Origin: CAZHRC01 sp964533865
Lineage (GTDB): Bacteria > Bacillota > Clostridia > Tissierellales > Peptoniphilaceae
Assembly: GCA_964533865.1 (NCBI GenBank)
Contig: CAZHRC010000007.1
Span: forward strand, 1-64,000
Reading direction: 5' to 3'
Length of the DNA: 64,000 bases
Part shown: one piece after another, positions 26,285 to 35,225 of the stretch
How positions within the stretch are numbered: the stretch's first letter is position 1
Layout of the letters: each line of letters begins with the position of its first letter
Notes under the pieces: generated by a model
The model's input: only the letters and a program-made list of their open reading frames with translations
Databases searched by the model: none
Told to the model about the DNA's origin: nothing
Program-made: the position numbers and the translations under genes

Positions 26285-27171
26285 GCGAAAAAGTGCGAAG
26301 TTCCATCCTTTTACTGATCACTGCCACCATATGGGGTGTGGCTTTTGTGGCTCAATCAGTAGGATTGGATCATATGGGGGCTTTTACTTTCAATGCGGTC
26401 CGCACGCTTCTCGGCGGCGTGGTGCTTTTGCCGTTGGCCTGGTGGCTAAATAAAGGAAAAATCCTCGGTGATCGCAAAATGTTGATCAAAGGGGGTGTCC
26501 TTTGTGGTGTAATTTTGTTTTGTGGCAGTTCTCTTCAACAGTTTGGGCTCATGTATACCACCGTGGGGAAAGCGGGTTTTATCACCGCTTGTTACATTGT
26601 TTGGGTGCCCTTAATCAGCGCAGCTCTCGGGAAGCAAAGCGGCGGCAAGATTTGGTTAGCGGTGATTCTCGCCTTAGCTGGGCTGTACCTGTTGTCCATA
26701 AACGAGGACAGCGGCGTGAATTTTGGCGATGTGTTGTTGTTAATCGGGTCCGTGTTCTTTAGCCTTCACATCCTCATCATCGATAACTATTCTCCTCAGG
26801 TGGAGGGGGTAACCATGAGTGTCATCCAATTTTTTGTCAGCGGTGCTTTGGCGACCATCGGTATGGTGTTATTTGAAGAACCGATGGTATCCGAGATCGT
26901 CAAAGGGTGGCAACCTCTGCTCTACGCAGGCATTATGAGTTCTGGAGTCGCGTACACTCTGCAGATTATCGGACAAAAAGGGATCAAACCTGCGGTGGCT
27001 TCGCTCATTTTGAGTTTGGAATCCTGTATTGCGGTGATAGCTGGCTGGCTCTTGTTGGGCGAAGTCCTTTCGACAAAAGAGCTTCTTGGCTGTGGACTCA
27101 TGTTTATCGCGATTCTATTGGCGCAAATGCCGGAGAAGGCGAGGGAATGTGCTGTTGAAGGGAACGGTTAA
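26281..27171 (+). CDS. EamA-family (DMT) transporter
   Basis: A 296-residue protein with ten predicted membrane helices in two EamA repeats (roughly residues 8-137 and 150-287). The first repeat starts SSILLLITATIWGVAFV, a typical pattern. The family exports or imports amino acids and other metabolites; substrate unknown. Start GTG 26281 overlaps the preceding TGA, after GAGGTGG. Confidence 0.88.
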   Translation: MSEKVRSSILLLITATIWGVAFVAQSVGLDHMGAFTFNAVRTLLGGVVLLPLAWWLNKGKILGDRKMLIKGGVLCGVILFCGSSLQQFGLMYTTVGKAGFITACYIVWVPLISAALGKQSGGKIWLAVILALAGLYLLSINEDSGVNFGDVLLLIGSVFFSLHILIIDNYSPQVEGVTMSVIQFFVSGALATIGMVLFEEPMVSEIVKGWQPLLYAGIMSSGVAYTLQIIGQKGIKPAVASLILSLESCIAVIAGWLLLGEVLSTKELLGCGLMFIAILLAQMPEKARECAVEGNG

Positions 27172-27224
27172 TAAAAGGCATAGTCAAAGCAGTAGCATAT
27201 AAAAAAGAATGAGTTTACAACATG

Positions 27225-27253
27225 AGGGCAGCGTGGGACGCTGTCTTTTTTTT
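27225..27253 (+). terminator. Terminator after the EamA gene
   Basis: AGGGCAGCGT pairs with ACGCTGTCTT (two G-U pairs) round GGG, followed by a T run. It lies about 50 bases after the stop. Between it and the opposing terminator at 27371 nothing gene-like is seen. Confidence 0.8.
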
Positions 27254-27370
27254 ATGCTTGTAGCACCTAAATCATCGAGTTTGCTGGTATCGTCTTAAGC
27301 ATTGATCTTGCTGGCGTTGTAGTCGTGTCTACCGATGCAGGGATTGCAGATGGGCGCCTTTGACGCCACA

Positions 27371-27406
27371 CAAAAAACCGCAGGCATCAGGAGATGTTCT
27401 GCGGTT
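27371..27406 (-). terminator. Terminator of murI
   Basis: On the minus strand AACCGCAG pairs with CTGCGGTT over a 15-base loop and is followed by TTTTTG. It lies about 30 bases beyond the murI stop. Confidence 0.8.
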
Positions 27407-27435
27407 GTGATAGGCGTAAAAAGCAGCGTTAGTCG

Positions 27436-28221
27436 TTAGGGCAAGGTGATTTGTTCGACGTTTTTAATGTTGACGAGTCCCAGTGGATCGGCGAGGTCGT
27501 AAAAGACTTGGCCATCTCCTGTGGTGTGGATTTCAAGGTCGCCGTCCCCAGAGGCGTTGAGGCTGTCGGTGTATTTTAAGTACGCCTTCACCTTATCCGC
27601 CAAACTGATCGCAGGATCGATAAGGTGGACGCTAGGGGCTGATTCCTGAAATAAGTTGGCGACGATGGGGTAGTGGGTACAGCCGAGGATCAAGTTTTCA
27701 AGGAGGCCCTTGTCCCGTAATGATTCGATAATGGACGAGACTTCGGATTCGGTTTCCGGGTCTTGGGTTCTTCCTGTGTCAATGAGCGATGCCAACGTGG
27801 TGCTCGCTTGGGTGGTGATGGCGATGGTGGCATTTCTCTCGCGGATCAGCCTTTGGTAGGCTTCGGATTGAATCGTAAATGCGGTGCCTGTGATGGCAAC
27901 GGATTTTTCGCCGGACTTGGCGATCTTCACCGCGGTGGGATAGACGATGTCCAATATGGGAAAGGGGTAGTTGTGATTGAGTCGATCAGCCAGCGCTGAG
28001 ATGGTGTTGCAAGCGATGGCGACGATCTTTACGTTTTGATCCTTTAAGTAATCGAGCATCCTTGCAGTGAGTGCGAGGATTTCGTCTGCTGATTTATTGC
28101 CGAAAGGGACGTTAACATTATCGCTGACGTAACAAATGGACTCGAAGGGCAAAAGGCGTTGAATCGCCGAAACCACTGTTAAGCCACCGACGCCGGAGTC
28201 GATAATTCCTATTTTATTCAT
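27436..28221 (-). CDS. murI: Glutamate racemase
   Basis: A 261-residue enzyme that makes D-glutamate for peptidoglycan by a two-cysteine mechanism. DSGVGGLTV is at the N-terminus, with the catalytic cysteines in IACNTIS (about residue 74) and LGCTHYP (about 185). The start is ATG 28221, preceded by GGAGG; the frame is open another 29 codons upstream, but that stretch holds the promoter. It is the only minus-strand gene of this region and is monocistronic. Confidence 0.93.
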   Translation of the reverse strand: MNKIGIIDSGVGGLTVVSAIQRLLPFESICYVSDNVNVPFGNKSADEILALTARMLDYLKDQNVKIVAIACNTISALADRLNHNYPFPILDIVYPTAVKIAKSGEKSVAITGTAFTIQSEAYQRLIRERNATIAITTQASTTLASLIDTGRTQDPETESEVSSIIESLRDKGLLENLILGCTHYPIVANLFQESAPSVHLIDPAISLADKVKAYLKYTDSLNASGDGDLEIHTTGDGQVFYDLADPLGLVNIKNVEQITLP

Positions 28222-28252
28222 TATTGTTCCTCCGTTTTGTAGCGTTTCATTA

Positions 28253-28280
28253 AGTATATCATTTTTTGGGCGGGTTACAA
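28253..28280 (-). promoter_or_regulatory. Sigma-A promoter of murI
   Basis: On the minus strand TTGTAA (28280-28275), a 16-base spacer and TATACT (28258-28253). A second copy of GTTACAAT lies at 28291-28298, giving an 8-base direct repeat 17 bases apart across the -35. Confidence 0.65.
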
Positions 28281-28434
28281 TGTCAGATTCGTTACAATTG
28301 AGAAACATTTTAACCGACTTCTGGAAAACAAAACAATGAGTCGGTATTATTTCAGAAAAAGGACCTGCTAAATCTGGCTTAATAAGCGAGTTGTGGCATT
28401 AGGAGTGACTCAATTAATGAACCAAAATAAAAGA

Positions 28435-28463
28435 TTGAACTATATCATAAAACATGGTATTAT
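28435..28463 (+). promoter_or_regulatory. Sigma-A promoter of the argF-glutamate fermentation run
   Basis: TTGAAC (28435-28440), a 17-base spacer and TATTAT (28458-28463). It lies 26 bases before the ArgF start. No other clear promoter or terminator appears before 36477, so it may serve the whole run. Confidence 0.75.
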
Positions 28464-28488
28464 AGGGGCAACAGAAAGAGGTGACACT

Positions 28489-29481
28489 ATGGGAAAAAAC
28501 CTAAAAGGAAGAAGTTTACTTAAATTATTGGATTTTGAAACGGAAGACATTCGTTACTTACTCGATCTATCGAAAGATTTCAAAGGGCTAAAACGCCAAG
28601 GCACGCCTCACAAGTACTTGGAGGGGAAGAATATCGTTTTACTTTTTGAAAAAACCTCGACTCGAACGCGTTGTGCTTTTGAAGTGGCGGGTTTGGATTT
28701 GGGTTTAGGCGTGACGTATTTGGAGCCGGGTAGTTCGCAGATGGGCAAAAAAGAAAGCACAAAAGACACGGCAAGGGTTTTGGGTCGCATGTACGACGGT
28801 ATCGAATACCGTGGGTACAGCCAAGCGCTGGTCGAGGAGTTGGCGGCTTATTCAGGTGTGCCCGTGTGGAATGGACTCACAGACGAGTTTCATCCGACGC
28901 AAATGCTTGCGGATATGTTGACGGTTGAAGAGCACTTCGGACGTTTAAAAGGATTGAACATGGTCTACATGGGCGACGCTAGAAATAACGTTGCCAATTC
29001 GTTGATGGTGGTTTGCGCAAAGATGGGCGTAAACTTTACCGCTTGTTCGCCAGCGGATCTCTTTCCTGAGGAAGGCTTGGTCGAGGTGGCAAAAGCGATC
29101 GCAGAAAAAAACCATTGCACGGTTACGATGACCACTGATGTAGATGAAGGGGTTGCCAATGCCGATGTGGTTTACACCGATATTTGGGTGTCCATGGGCG
29201 AACCGGACGAGATTTGGGAAGGGCGAATCGCAAAATTAAAAGCCTACCAAGTCAACTCAGCGGTGATGCAAAAGGCTTCGCCAGACGCGATTTTCCTCCA
29301 TTGTTTACCATCTTTTCACAATTTGGAGACTGTGATTGGCAAGGAGATCAATGAAAAGTTTGGGATTGCCGAGATGGAAGTGACCGATGAAGTGTTTGAA
29401 TCAAAACAATCCTTGGTTTTTGACCAAGCGGAAAACCGTATGCATACGATAAAGGCGGTTATCTACGCTACATTGTCCTAG
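28489..29481 (+). CDS. argF: Ornithine carbamoyltransferase
   Basis: A 330-residue transcarbamylase joining carbamoyl phosphate and ornithine to citrulline, or the reverse in arginine catabolism. The carbamoyl-phosphate motif STRTRCAFEVA is near residue 55, HPTQMLADMLT near 133, and the ornithine motif HCLPSFH near 270. ATG 28489 follows GAGGTG; the upstream open frame contains the promoter. Its placement with amino-acid fermentation genes favours a catabolic role, but biosynthesis cannot be excluded. Confidence 0.92.
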   Translation: MGKNLKGRSLLKLLDFETEDIRYLLDLSKDFKGLKRQGTPHKYLEGKNIVLLFEKTSTRTRCAFEVAGLDLGLGVTYLEPGSSQMGKKESTKDTARVLGRMYDGIEYRGYSQALVEELAAYSGVPVWNGLTDEFHPTQMLADMLTVEEHFGRLKGLNMVYMGDARNNVANSLMVVCAKMGVNFTACSPADLFPEEGLVEVAKAIAEKNHCTVTMTTDVDEGVANADVVYTDIWVSMGEPDEIWEGRIAKLKAYQVNSAVMQKASPDAIFLHCLPSFHNLETVIGKEINEKFGIAEMEVTDEVFESKQSLVFDQAENRMHTIKAVIYATLS

Positions 29482-29506
29482 AGGACGGGAGGATAGGAGG
29501 GATTCC

Positions 29507-30346
29507 ATGCGAGAAATCGACAGCGCTAGGATCACAGAGGTGGTCAAAAGGCTGTGTATTGAAGGGAATCGCGTGTTGCCTGCAGATATACGTCGGGCGA
29601 TTGAAACCATGCGAAGTGAAGAGCCGTGGGGCGTAGCCGAAGGGGTGTTGGACAACATCATCGAAAACTACAACCTAGCTGAGACCAACCAAGTGGCGAT
29701 ATGTCAAGATACGGGGATGGTCTGTGTGTTTGTAGAAGTGGGCCAAGAGGTCCATATCAACGGCAACTTACACGATGCGATAAACGAAGGGGTAAGACAG
29801 GGTTACGAAGAGGGCTTTTTGAGAAAGTCCGTGGTGGGTGATCCACTCAATCGAGTTAACACCAAGGACAACAGCCCTGCGATGATCTACACTGAGATCG
29901 TCGAAGGGGATCAAATCGAGATCACCGTGGCACCAAAGGGCTTTGGCAGCGAAAACATGAGTCAACTCAAAATGCTTCGACCTTCTGACGGGGTGGAAGG
30001 CGTGGTTGATTTTGTGTTGCAAGTGGTGAAGGAAGCCGGCCCCAATCCTTGTCCGCCAATCGTAGTCGGTGTGGGCATCGGCGGGACTTTTGACAAAGCG
30101 GCAAATATCGCGAAAAAGGCACTGATGCGCTCAGTGGAAGAACACAACCCCGATTCTTACTACGCTGCTCTAGAACAGCGACTCCTAGAGGAGATCAACG
30201 CTTTGGGCATTGGTCCACAAGGGTTTGGAGGTAGAACGACGGCACTGGCTGTGGCCATCGAAGCGCTCCCCACCCACATCGCAGGATTGCCTGTGGCAGT
30301 AAACATCAATTGCCACGTGACCAGACATATGACGGAGGTGATTTAA
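29507..30346 (+). CDS. Class I fumarase-type hydratase, alpha subunit (probable mesaconase)
   Basis: A 279-residue alpha subunit of the two-subunit [4Fe-4S] fumarase/tartrate dehydratase family. Likely cluster cysteines are in AICQDTGM (about residue 66), NPCPPIV (about 182) and NINCHVTRHM near the C-terminus. PKGFGSENMSQ is the usual substrate loop. AGGAGG precedes ATG 29507. Members hydrate fumarate to malate, and several also hydrate mesaconate to citramalate, the step needed after methylaspartate ammonia-lyase. Being encoded upstream of the glutamate mutase genes, mesaconase activity is a good inference. Confidence 0.85.
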   Translation: MREIDSARITEVVKRLCIEGNRVLPADIRRAIETMRSEEPWGVAEGVLDNIIENYNLAETNQVAICQDTGMVCVFVEVGQEVHINGNLHDAINEGVRQGYEEGFLRKSVVGDPLNRVNTKDNSPAMIYTEIVEGDQIEITVAPKGFGSENMSQLKMLRPSDGVEGVVDFVLQVVKEAGPNPCPPIVVGVGIGGTFDKAANIAKKALMRSVEEHNPDSYYAALEQRLLEEINALGIGPQGFGGRTTALAVAIEALPTHIAGLPVAVNINCHVTRHMTEVI

Positions 30347-30903
30347 TGGCGATTCACATTGACACACCGTTTACATTGGAAAAGGCGAAAGACCTTAAAA
30401 TCGGCGAACAGGTGTTGATCACAGGCACGATTTACACCGCACGGGATGCAGCGCACAAAAGGTTGATCGAAGCGCTAGACCGAGGAGAGGCATTGCCCTT
30501 TGATATCCAAGATGCCATCGTATACTACGTGGGGCCCACACCGGCTAAAGAAGGCCAAGCAATAGGGTCGGCGGGGCCTACGACGAGTTACCGAATGGAC
30601 GCTTATGCCCCAAGACTATTGGATTTAGGTCTACGCGGGATGATTGGAAAAGGCAAACGCGGTCCAGAGGTGATAGAGGCAATGGTCCGAAACGGCAGCG
30701 TTTATTTTGGCGCAGTCGGTGGCGCTGGCGCTCTCTTGTCCCAAAGCGTCAAAAAAGCAGAAGTTATCGCTTATGACGACCTTGGAGCGGAAGCGGTCAG
30801 GCGATTAGAAGTGGTGGATTTTCCGGTTGTGGTCATCGTCGATGTCGAAGGAAATAACTTATATGAGGAAGGGCCAAAGGCTTACTTTGCGTCCTTGAAA
30901 TAG
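30346..30903 (+). CDS. Class I fumarase-type hydratase, beta subunit
   Basis: A 185-residue beta subunit. Family marks are GEQVLITGTIYTARDAAHKR at the N-terminus, YVGPTPAK, GSAGPTTSYRMD, MIGKGKRG and FGAVGGAGALL. The ATG at 30346 overlaps the alpha stop by one base (TAATG) after GGAGGTG, so the two subunits are coupled. It completes the hydratase with the alpha chain. Confidence 0.88.
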   Translation: MAIHIDTPFTLEKAKDLKIGEQVLITGTIYTARDAAHKRLIEALDRGEALPFDIQDAIVYYVGPTPAKEGQAIGSAGPTTSYRMDAYAPRLLDLGLRGMIGKGKRGPEVIEAMVRNGSVYFGAVGGAGALLSQSVKKAEVIAYDDLGAEAVRRLEVVDFPVVVIVDVEGNNLYEEGPKAYFASLK

Positions 30904-30911
30904 GGAATGCT

Positions 30912-31901
30912 ATGAAGATTAGGCTCAAGCGCAAAGGCGATCTACCGGTTTATCGGCAGATTGCCGATGCTATTGCAGAAAAAATCGTCTCTGGTGAACT
31001 TGGACCGGGGGAACGGATTGAAACTGTTCGCGAGATGGCTCATAACCTAAGTGTATCTTTGGGAACGGTAAAGCACGCTTATTTGACCCTTAAAGACGAA
31101 GGGCTCATCGAAATGACCCAAGGCAAGGGGACTTTTGTCTGTGGGAAAGAGGAAGATGGTACCTATAGTCAAAAAGGTGAAGCGATGAAGCTAATTGACA
31201 ACTTTTTTGATGAAATGGTGAAGCTTGGCTTCTCCATGAGAGAGATTAGCATCTTTTTTGACTTAAAAATGCGTGCTCGAGAAGAAGGGTTGCGCGATAT
31301 CGCTGTTGGCATCGTCGAGTGTTCTGTTGAAGCTAGGCGACTGATCGCTCATCAAATGCGTGAAGTGGACGACATTGAGATTATGCTCTATCGATTGGAA
31401 GACATTATCGATCAAAAGACCTTTGGCGAGAACCTTGATTTGGTCATCACGACGAACACCCACTTCAAAAGTTTATTGGAAAAAGTGGAGATCCAGACTC
31501 GGATCATACCCCTTGCTCTTTCGATATCGCCGATGACCATATTGGCAATTGGGCGGATTGTGGCAGGCAAACGGGTTGGCGTGTTGACGAAAACCACCAA
31601 CTATTCTCGAAACATTCATCGAGCCCTCGAGAGTTACTCTTTGGTGCCGGTGGCTGAAAAAAGTTTTATTTGCGGAGTGGACCACGACTTTGAAGGCTTT
31701 CTCGATGGACTGGATTACTGTATCGTTCCGGAAGAGGTGGAAGGGTACTTAACGGCAGAACAACTCAAAGTGTATGCCGGAGCGAAGGAAAAGGGGCTAT
31801 CGGATATCGTCTTTCGGTACGATGTGGATCAAGGATCGCTCCTATACATTCATTCCGAGATCGAAGAAATCCAATCGGAACGCAATCGAAAAAGGTTTTA
31901 A
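30912..31901 (+). CDS. GntR-family transcriptional regulator
   Basis: A 329-residue regulator. Residues about 5-75 form a GntR winged helix (PVYRQIADAIAEKIVSGEL, SLGTVKHAYLTLKDEGLIE, GKGTFV). The remaining 250 residues do not look like the FadR, HutC or MocR effector domains; they contain an alpha/beta stretch (DLVITTNTHFKSLLE, VAGKRVGVLTKTTNYSRN) recalling a periplasmic-binding or LysR-type fold. It sits between the hydratase and the glutamate mutase genes and presumably controls them, perhaps in response to glutamate or methylaspartate. Confidence 0.82.
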   Translation: MKIRLKRKGDLPVYRQIADAIAEKIVSGELGPGERIETVREMAHNLSVSLGTVKHAYLTLKDEGLIEMTQGKGTFVCGKEEDGTYSQKGEAMKLIDNFFDEMVKLGFSMREISIFFDLKMRAREEGLRDIAVGIVECSVEARRLIAHQMREVDDIEIMLYRLEDIIDQKTFGENLDLVITTNTHFKSLLEKVEIQTRIIPLALSISPMTILAIGRIVAGKRVGVLTKTTNYSRNIHRALESYSLVPVAEKSFICGVDHDFEGFLDGLDYCIVPEEVEGYLTAEQLKVYAGAKEKGLSDIVFRYDVDQGSLLYIHSEIEEIQSERNRKRF

Positions 31902-31924
31902 CACTTTCTCAAAAAGAGAAGGTG
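31902..31924 (+). other. Hairpin upstream of glmS
   Basis: CACTTTCTC (31902-31910) pairs with GAGAAGGTG (31916-31924, one G-U pair) round AAAAA. It starts right after the regulator stop and has no T run. It may be a processing or stabilising element in front of the glutamate mutase genes. Confidence 0.4.
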
Positions 31925-31963
31925 ATTTAGCATATGTCAGCAAAAAATATTGGGAGGAAAAGA

Positions 31964-32380
31964 ATGGGTAATAAGAAGATCGTCATGGGCGTCATTGGTG
32001 CAGATGTGCACGCCGTGGGCATTCGCATTTTGGATTTTGCCTATGCGAATTCAGGGTTTGACGTAACCAATCTCGGGGTGATGGTATCTCAAGAGGAGTT
32101 TATCAATGCTGCTGTGGAAACGGATGCGGATGCTATTTTAGTATCATCGCTCTATGGACACGGGGAGTTGGATTGTCGAGGACTGAGAGAAAAGTGTGAT
32201 GAGGCGGGATTAGAAGGGATTATTCTATACGTCGGAGGCAATATCGTCGTAGGAAAACAGCCTTTTGAAAGCGTTGAGAAGCGTTTTAAAGCCATGGGCT
32301 TCAATCGAGTATTTCCACCAGGCGCACCACCGGAAGAGGGCGTTGCTTTCTTGAAACAAGATTTGGGCATCGAAGGATAG
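31964..32380 (+). CDS. glmS: Methylaspartate (glutamate) mutase, S subunit
   Basis: A 138-residue B12-binding subunit. The base-off cobalamin motif DVHAVG (DxHxxG) is near residue 14, with SSLYGHGE and YVGGNIVVG (GG) completing the Rossmann-type site. Together with GlmE it converts L-glutamate to (2S,3S)-3-methylaspartate through an adenosyl radical. ATG 31964 follows GGGAGG; the frame is open ten codons upstream without a ribosome site. Confidence 0.93.
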   Translation: MGNKKIVMGVIGADVHAVGIRILDFAYANSGFDVTNLGVMVSQEEFINAAVETDADAILVSSLYGHGELDCRGLREKCDEAGLEGIILYVGGNIVVGKQPFESVEKRFKAMGFNRVFPPGAPPEEGVAFLKQDLGIEG

Positions 32381-32387
32381 CGAAGCG

Positions 32388-33764
32388 ATGAAACCTGTTT
32401 TACTCATCGACTTTGGCAGTACTTATACAAAGGTGACCGCAGTAGATGTTGAAAAGGAAGTCTTACTCGGCACAGCGGCCAGTTTTACTACGATTGAAAC
32501 CGACATCAATGAAGGGCTGCATCGGGCGATCGTCAAGCTAGAAGAGCAAACAGGGGCTCTATCTTTCGATATGACTAAGGCGTGTTCCAGCGCAGCTGGT
32601 GGCCTTCGCATGATGGTATCGGGATTGGTTCCCGAGTTAACCGCCCAGGCGGCGAAAATGGCGGCTCTTGGCGCAGGGGCAAAGATCATCAAAGTCTACG
32701 CCCACGAGCTGACCGACGAAGACATCGAAGAAATCGACGCAACAAAGCCGGATATCTTTTTGTTGACCGGTGGCACCGATGGCGGCAATAAAGACGTCAT
32801 CATACACAACGCCAACATGCTGAGCACTTGTCAAGAGGTGTTTCCCATCGTCATCGCGGGAAATCGTTCGGCGGCAAAAGCTTGTGAGGAGGCATTGGCA
32901 GAGAGGGAAACTTATCGATGTGAAAACGTCATGCCGACGTTGAACAAGACAAACATCGAATCGGTGCAAAAACAAATACGAGAAATTTTTCTCGAGCAAA
33001 TCATTCGCGCAAAGGGCTTCACCAAAGCCCAAAGTCTACTGGACGGCATAGTTATGCCGACGCCGGTGGCGATGTTGGAAGCGATGATTCTGTTGTCTCA
33101 GGGGACGCCTGCAGAAAAGGGCATCGGCCCTCTCATCGGCGTTGACGTGGGCGGAGCGACGACAGACGTGTACTCCATTGCAGACGGCTACCCTGAAGAA
33201 GTGAGCACCCAGCTCAAAGGGCTGGAGGAGCCTTTTGCCAAACGTACCGTCGAAGGCGATATCGGAATGCGATACAGTATTTACGGTATGGTCGAAGAGG
33301 TAGGTTATGATGGATTGGCTGCCATCTCAGGACTTGATGAAGGCGTCGTATCCCAAATCGTTCAACACTTCCACGATAATAAAGACGCCTTGGCGACGAC
33401 TGCCGAGGAAAAGCGCGTGGAAGATGCATTAGCGGCTGTGGCGGTGGAATTGGCGCTGAGACGTCACGTCGGTACATTGGAATCGGTTTACACCCCGATG
33501 GGGCAGTCTTTCTTCCAGTATGGAAAAGATCTGAGAGCGGTCGAAACCTTGATTTTGACAGGAGGCGCTCTGATCCATGGAGGCGATGTGAACTTGATCG
33601 CAGAACACGCTCAATACAGCGAAAAAACACCATTTTCTCTTAAACCCAGAAAGCTCACACCCCACGTAGATAAAGCCTATATTTTGTCTTCCATGGGAGT
33701 GCTTTCTGAGAGTTATCCGGATATTGCCCTACGAATTATGAAAAAGGAGCTAATCAATGAGTGA
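32388..33764 (+). CDS. glmL: Glutamate mutase accessory protein GlmL (MutL)
   Basis: A 458-residue protein of the actin-like ATPase fold. The N-terminal phosphate loop LLIDFGSTYTKVTAVD and the internal GVDVGGATTDVYSI are intact, and LTGGTDGGN follows near residue 127. GlmL proteins lie between the S and E subunit genes in glutamate mutase clusters and are thought to repair or reactivate the B12 enzyme. Its end overlaps glmE by eight bases. Confidence 0.92.
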   Translation: MKPVLLIDFGSTYTKVTAVDVEKEVLLGTAASFTTIETDINEGLHRAIVKLEEQTGALSFDMTKACSSAAGGLRMMVSGLVPELTAQAAKMAALGAGAKIIKVYAHELTDEDIEEIDATKPDIFLLTGGTDGGNKDVIIHNANMLSTCQEVFPIVIAGNRSAAKACEEALAERETYRCENVMPTLNKTNIESVQKQIREIFLEQIIRAKGFTKAQSLLDGIVMPTPVAMLEAMILLSQGTPAEKGIGPLIGVDVGGATTDVYSIADGYPEEVSTQLKGLEEPFAKRTVEGDIGMRYSIYGMVEEVGYDGLAAISGLDEGVVSQIVQHFHDNKDALATTAEEKRVEDALAAVAVELALRRHVGTLESVYTPMGQSFFQYGKDLRAVETLILTGGALIHGGDVNLIAEHAQYSEKTPFSLKPRKLTPHVDKAYILSSMGVLSESYPDIALRIMKKELINE

Positions 33765-35211
33765 ATTAATCAATAAAAAGCTATCCAATGACGAGTTTTA
33801 CGGACTCCGTGAAGAAGTGTTGGCCGGTTGGCACACTGGCAAAGACGTGGATATCGAGAAAGGCATTGAATATCATAAAAGCCTACCAGAGCATAAAATC
33901 TTTGGCGACAAATTGCTCAAAGCAAAAGCGGCTGGCATCACTTTGATCCAACCGAGGGCAGGGGTTGCTTTGATTCCAGAGCACATCGAACTGTTAACCT
34001 ATCTTCAAGATAAGGGCGAAGCGGACTTGCTGCCGACCACCATCGACTCCTACACTCGCCAAAACCGCTACCACGAAGCAGAAGTTGGGATCGAAGAGTC
34101 TTTAAAAGAAAACAAATCGATGCTCAATGGCTTCCCAGCAGTTAACCACGGGGTAGAAGGGTGTCGTCAAATCATCGAAGCCCTAGATATTCCCGTTCAA
34201 GTGCGTCACGGCACACCGGATGCCCGATTGCTGACGGAAATCACCTACGCTGGTGGCTTTACGAGCTACGAAGGCGGTGGCATTTCTTACAACCTGCCTT
34301 ACGCGAAAAACGTCCCCATGGAGCGCACTATTCGCGACTGGATGTACACCGACCGTTTGACAGGTATCTACGAAGAAGCCGGCGTTTCCATCAATAGAGA
34401 GCCATACGGTCCGTTGACAGGTACCTTGGTCCCCCCTTGCGTGTCCCACGCGGTGGCGATCCTCGAAACCTTGCTGGCGGCGGAACAAGGCTGTAAAAAC
34501 ATCACCGTAGGCTATGGCCAATGCGGAAACTTGATTCAAGACGTGGCAGCGCTTCAAACGCTACAGGAGTTGGCGGATGAATACTGCGTCAAGTACGGTT
34601 ACAACGACGTTAAAATCACCACCGTTCTTCACCAATGGATGGGCGGTTTCCCACAAGACGAAGCGAAAGCATTTGGCGTTATCGCATGGGGATCGGCGGT
34701 GGCAGCTCTTGCAAAAGCGACAAAGGTCATCGTCAAAACCCCTCACGAAGCCATGGGCGTGCCAACAATGGAAGCCAACGCACAAGGGCTACGTTGTACA
34801 AAACAAGTGACTTCTTTGTTGAGCGACCAATTCTTAACGCCTGAAAGCTTGGCTATTGAAGAGGAAATCATCCGCAGAGAAACACGTGCCATCCTCGATA
34901 AAACCATCGAGCTTGGAATGGGCGATGTGGCGGTAGGATCTATTAACGCTGTTGAAGCGGGCGTCCTCGACATTCCATTTGCACCAAGCCGCTACAATAA
35001 AGGCAAAATGTTGCCAGCTCGCGACAATGACGGCGCTGTGCGCATATTTAACATCGGTGGCCTGCCATTCGACAAAGAATTAGTGGATTTCCACAGAGAA
35101 AAACTCGAAGAGCGCGCTCGGGTCGAAGGACGCCAAGCTTCCTTCCAAATGGTTATTGACGACGTTTATGCCGTCAGTAAAGGCAGACTCGTCGGAAGAC
35201 CAAGACACTAA
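33757..35211 (+). CDS. glmE: Methylaspartate (glutamate) mutase, E subunit
   Basis: A 484-residue catalytic subunit with a TIM-barrel fold that holds the substrate. Characteristic stretches are VRHGTPDARLL, TSYEGGGISYNLPYAK and EPYGPLTGTLVPP. AAAAAGGAG lies before ATG 33757. It works as a heterotetramer with GlmS and adenosylcobalamin. Length equals the clostridial enzymes (about 483). Confidence 0.95.
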   Translation: MSELINKKLSNDEFYGLREEVLAGWHTGKDVDIEKGIEYHKSLPEHKIFGDKLLKAKAAGITLIQPRAGVALIPEHIELLTYLQDKGEADLLPTTIDSYTRQNRYHEAEVGIEESLKENKSMLNGFPAVNHGVEGCRQIIEALDIPVQVRHGTPDARLLTEITYAGGFTSYEGGGISYNLPYAKNVPMERTIRDWMYTDRLTGIYEEAGVSINREPYGPLTGTLVPPCVSHAVAILETLLAAEQGCKNITVGYGQCGNLIQDVAALQTLQELADEYCVKYGYNDVKITTVLHQWMGGFPQDEAKAFGVIAWGSAVAALAKATKVIVKTPHEAMGVPTMEANAQGLRCTKQVTSLLSDQFLTPESLAIEEEIIRRETRAILDKTIELGMGDVAVGSINAVEAGVLDIPFAPSRYNKGKMLPARDNDGAVRIFNIGGLPFDKELVDFHREKLEERARVEGRQASFQMVIDDVYAVSKGRLVGRPRH

Positions 35212-35225
35212 GGTAAGGAGATATT

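Noticed and set aside
31902..31963. Possible cobalamin riboswitch before the B12-dependent glutamate mutase genes.
   Set aside because: Only about 60 bases are available, with a simple hairpin and no B12-box-like sequence.
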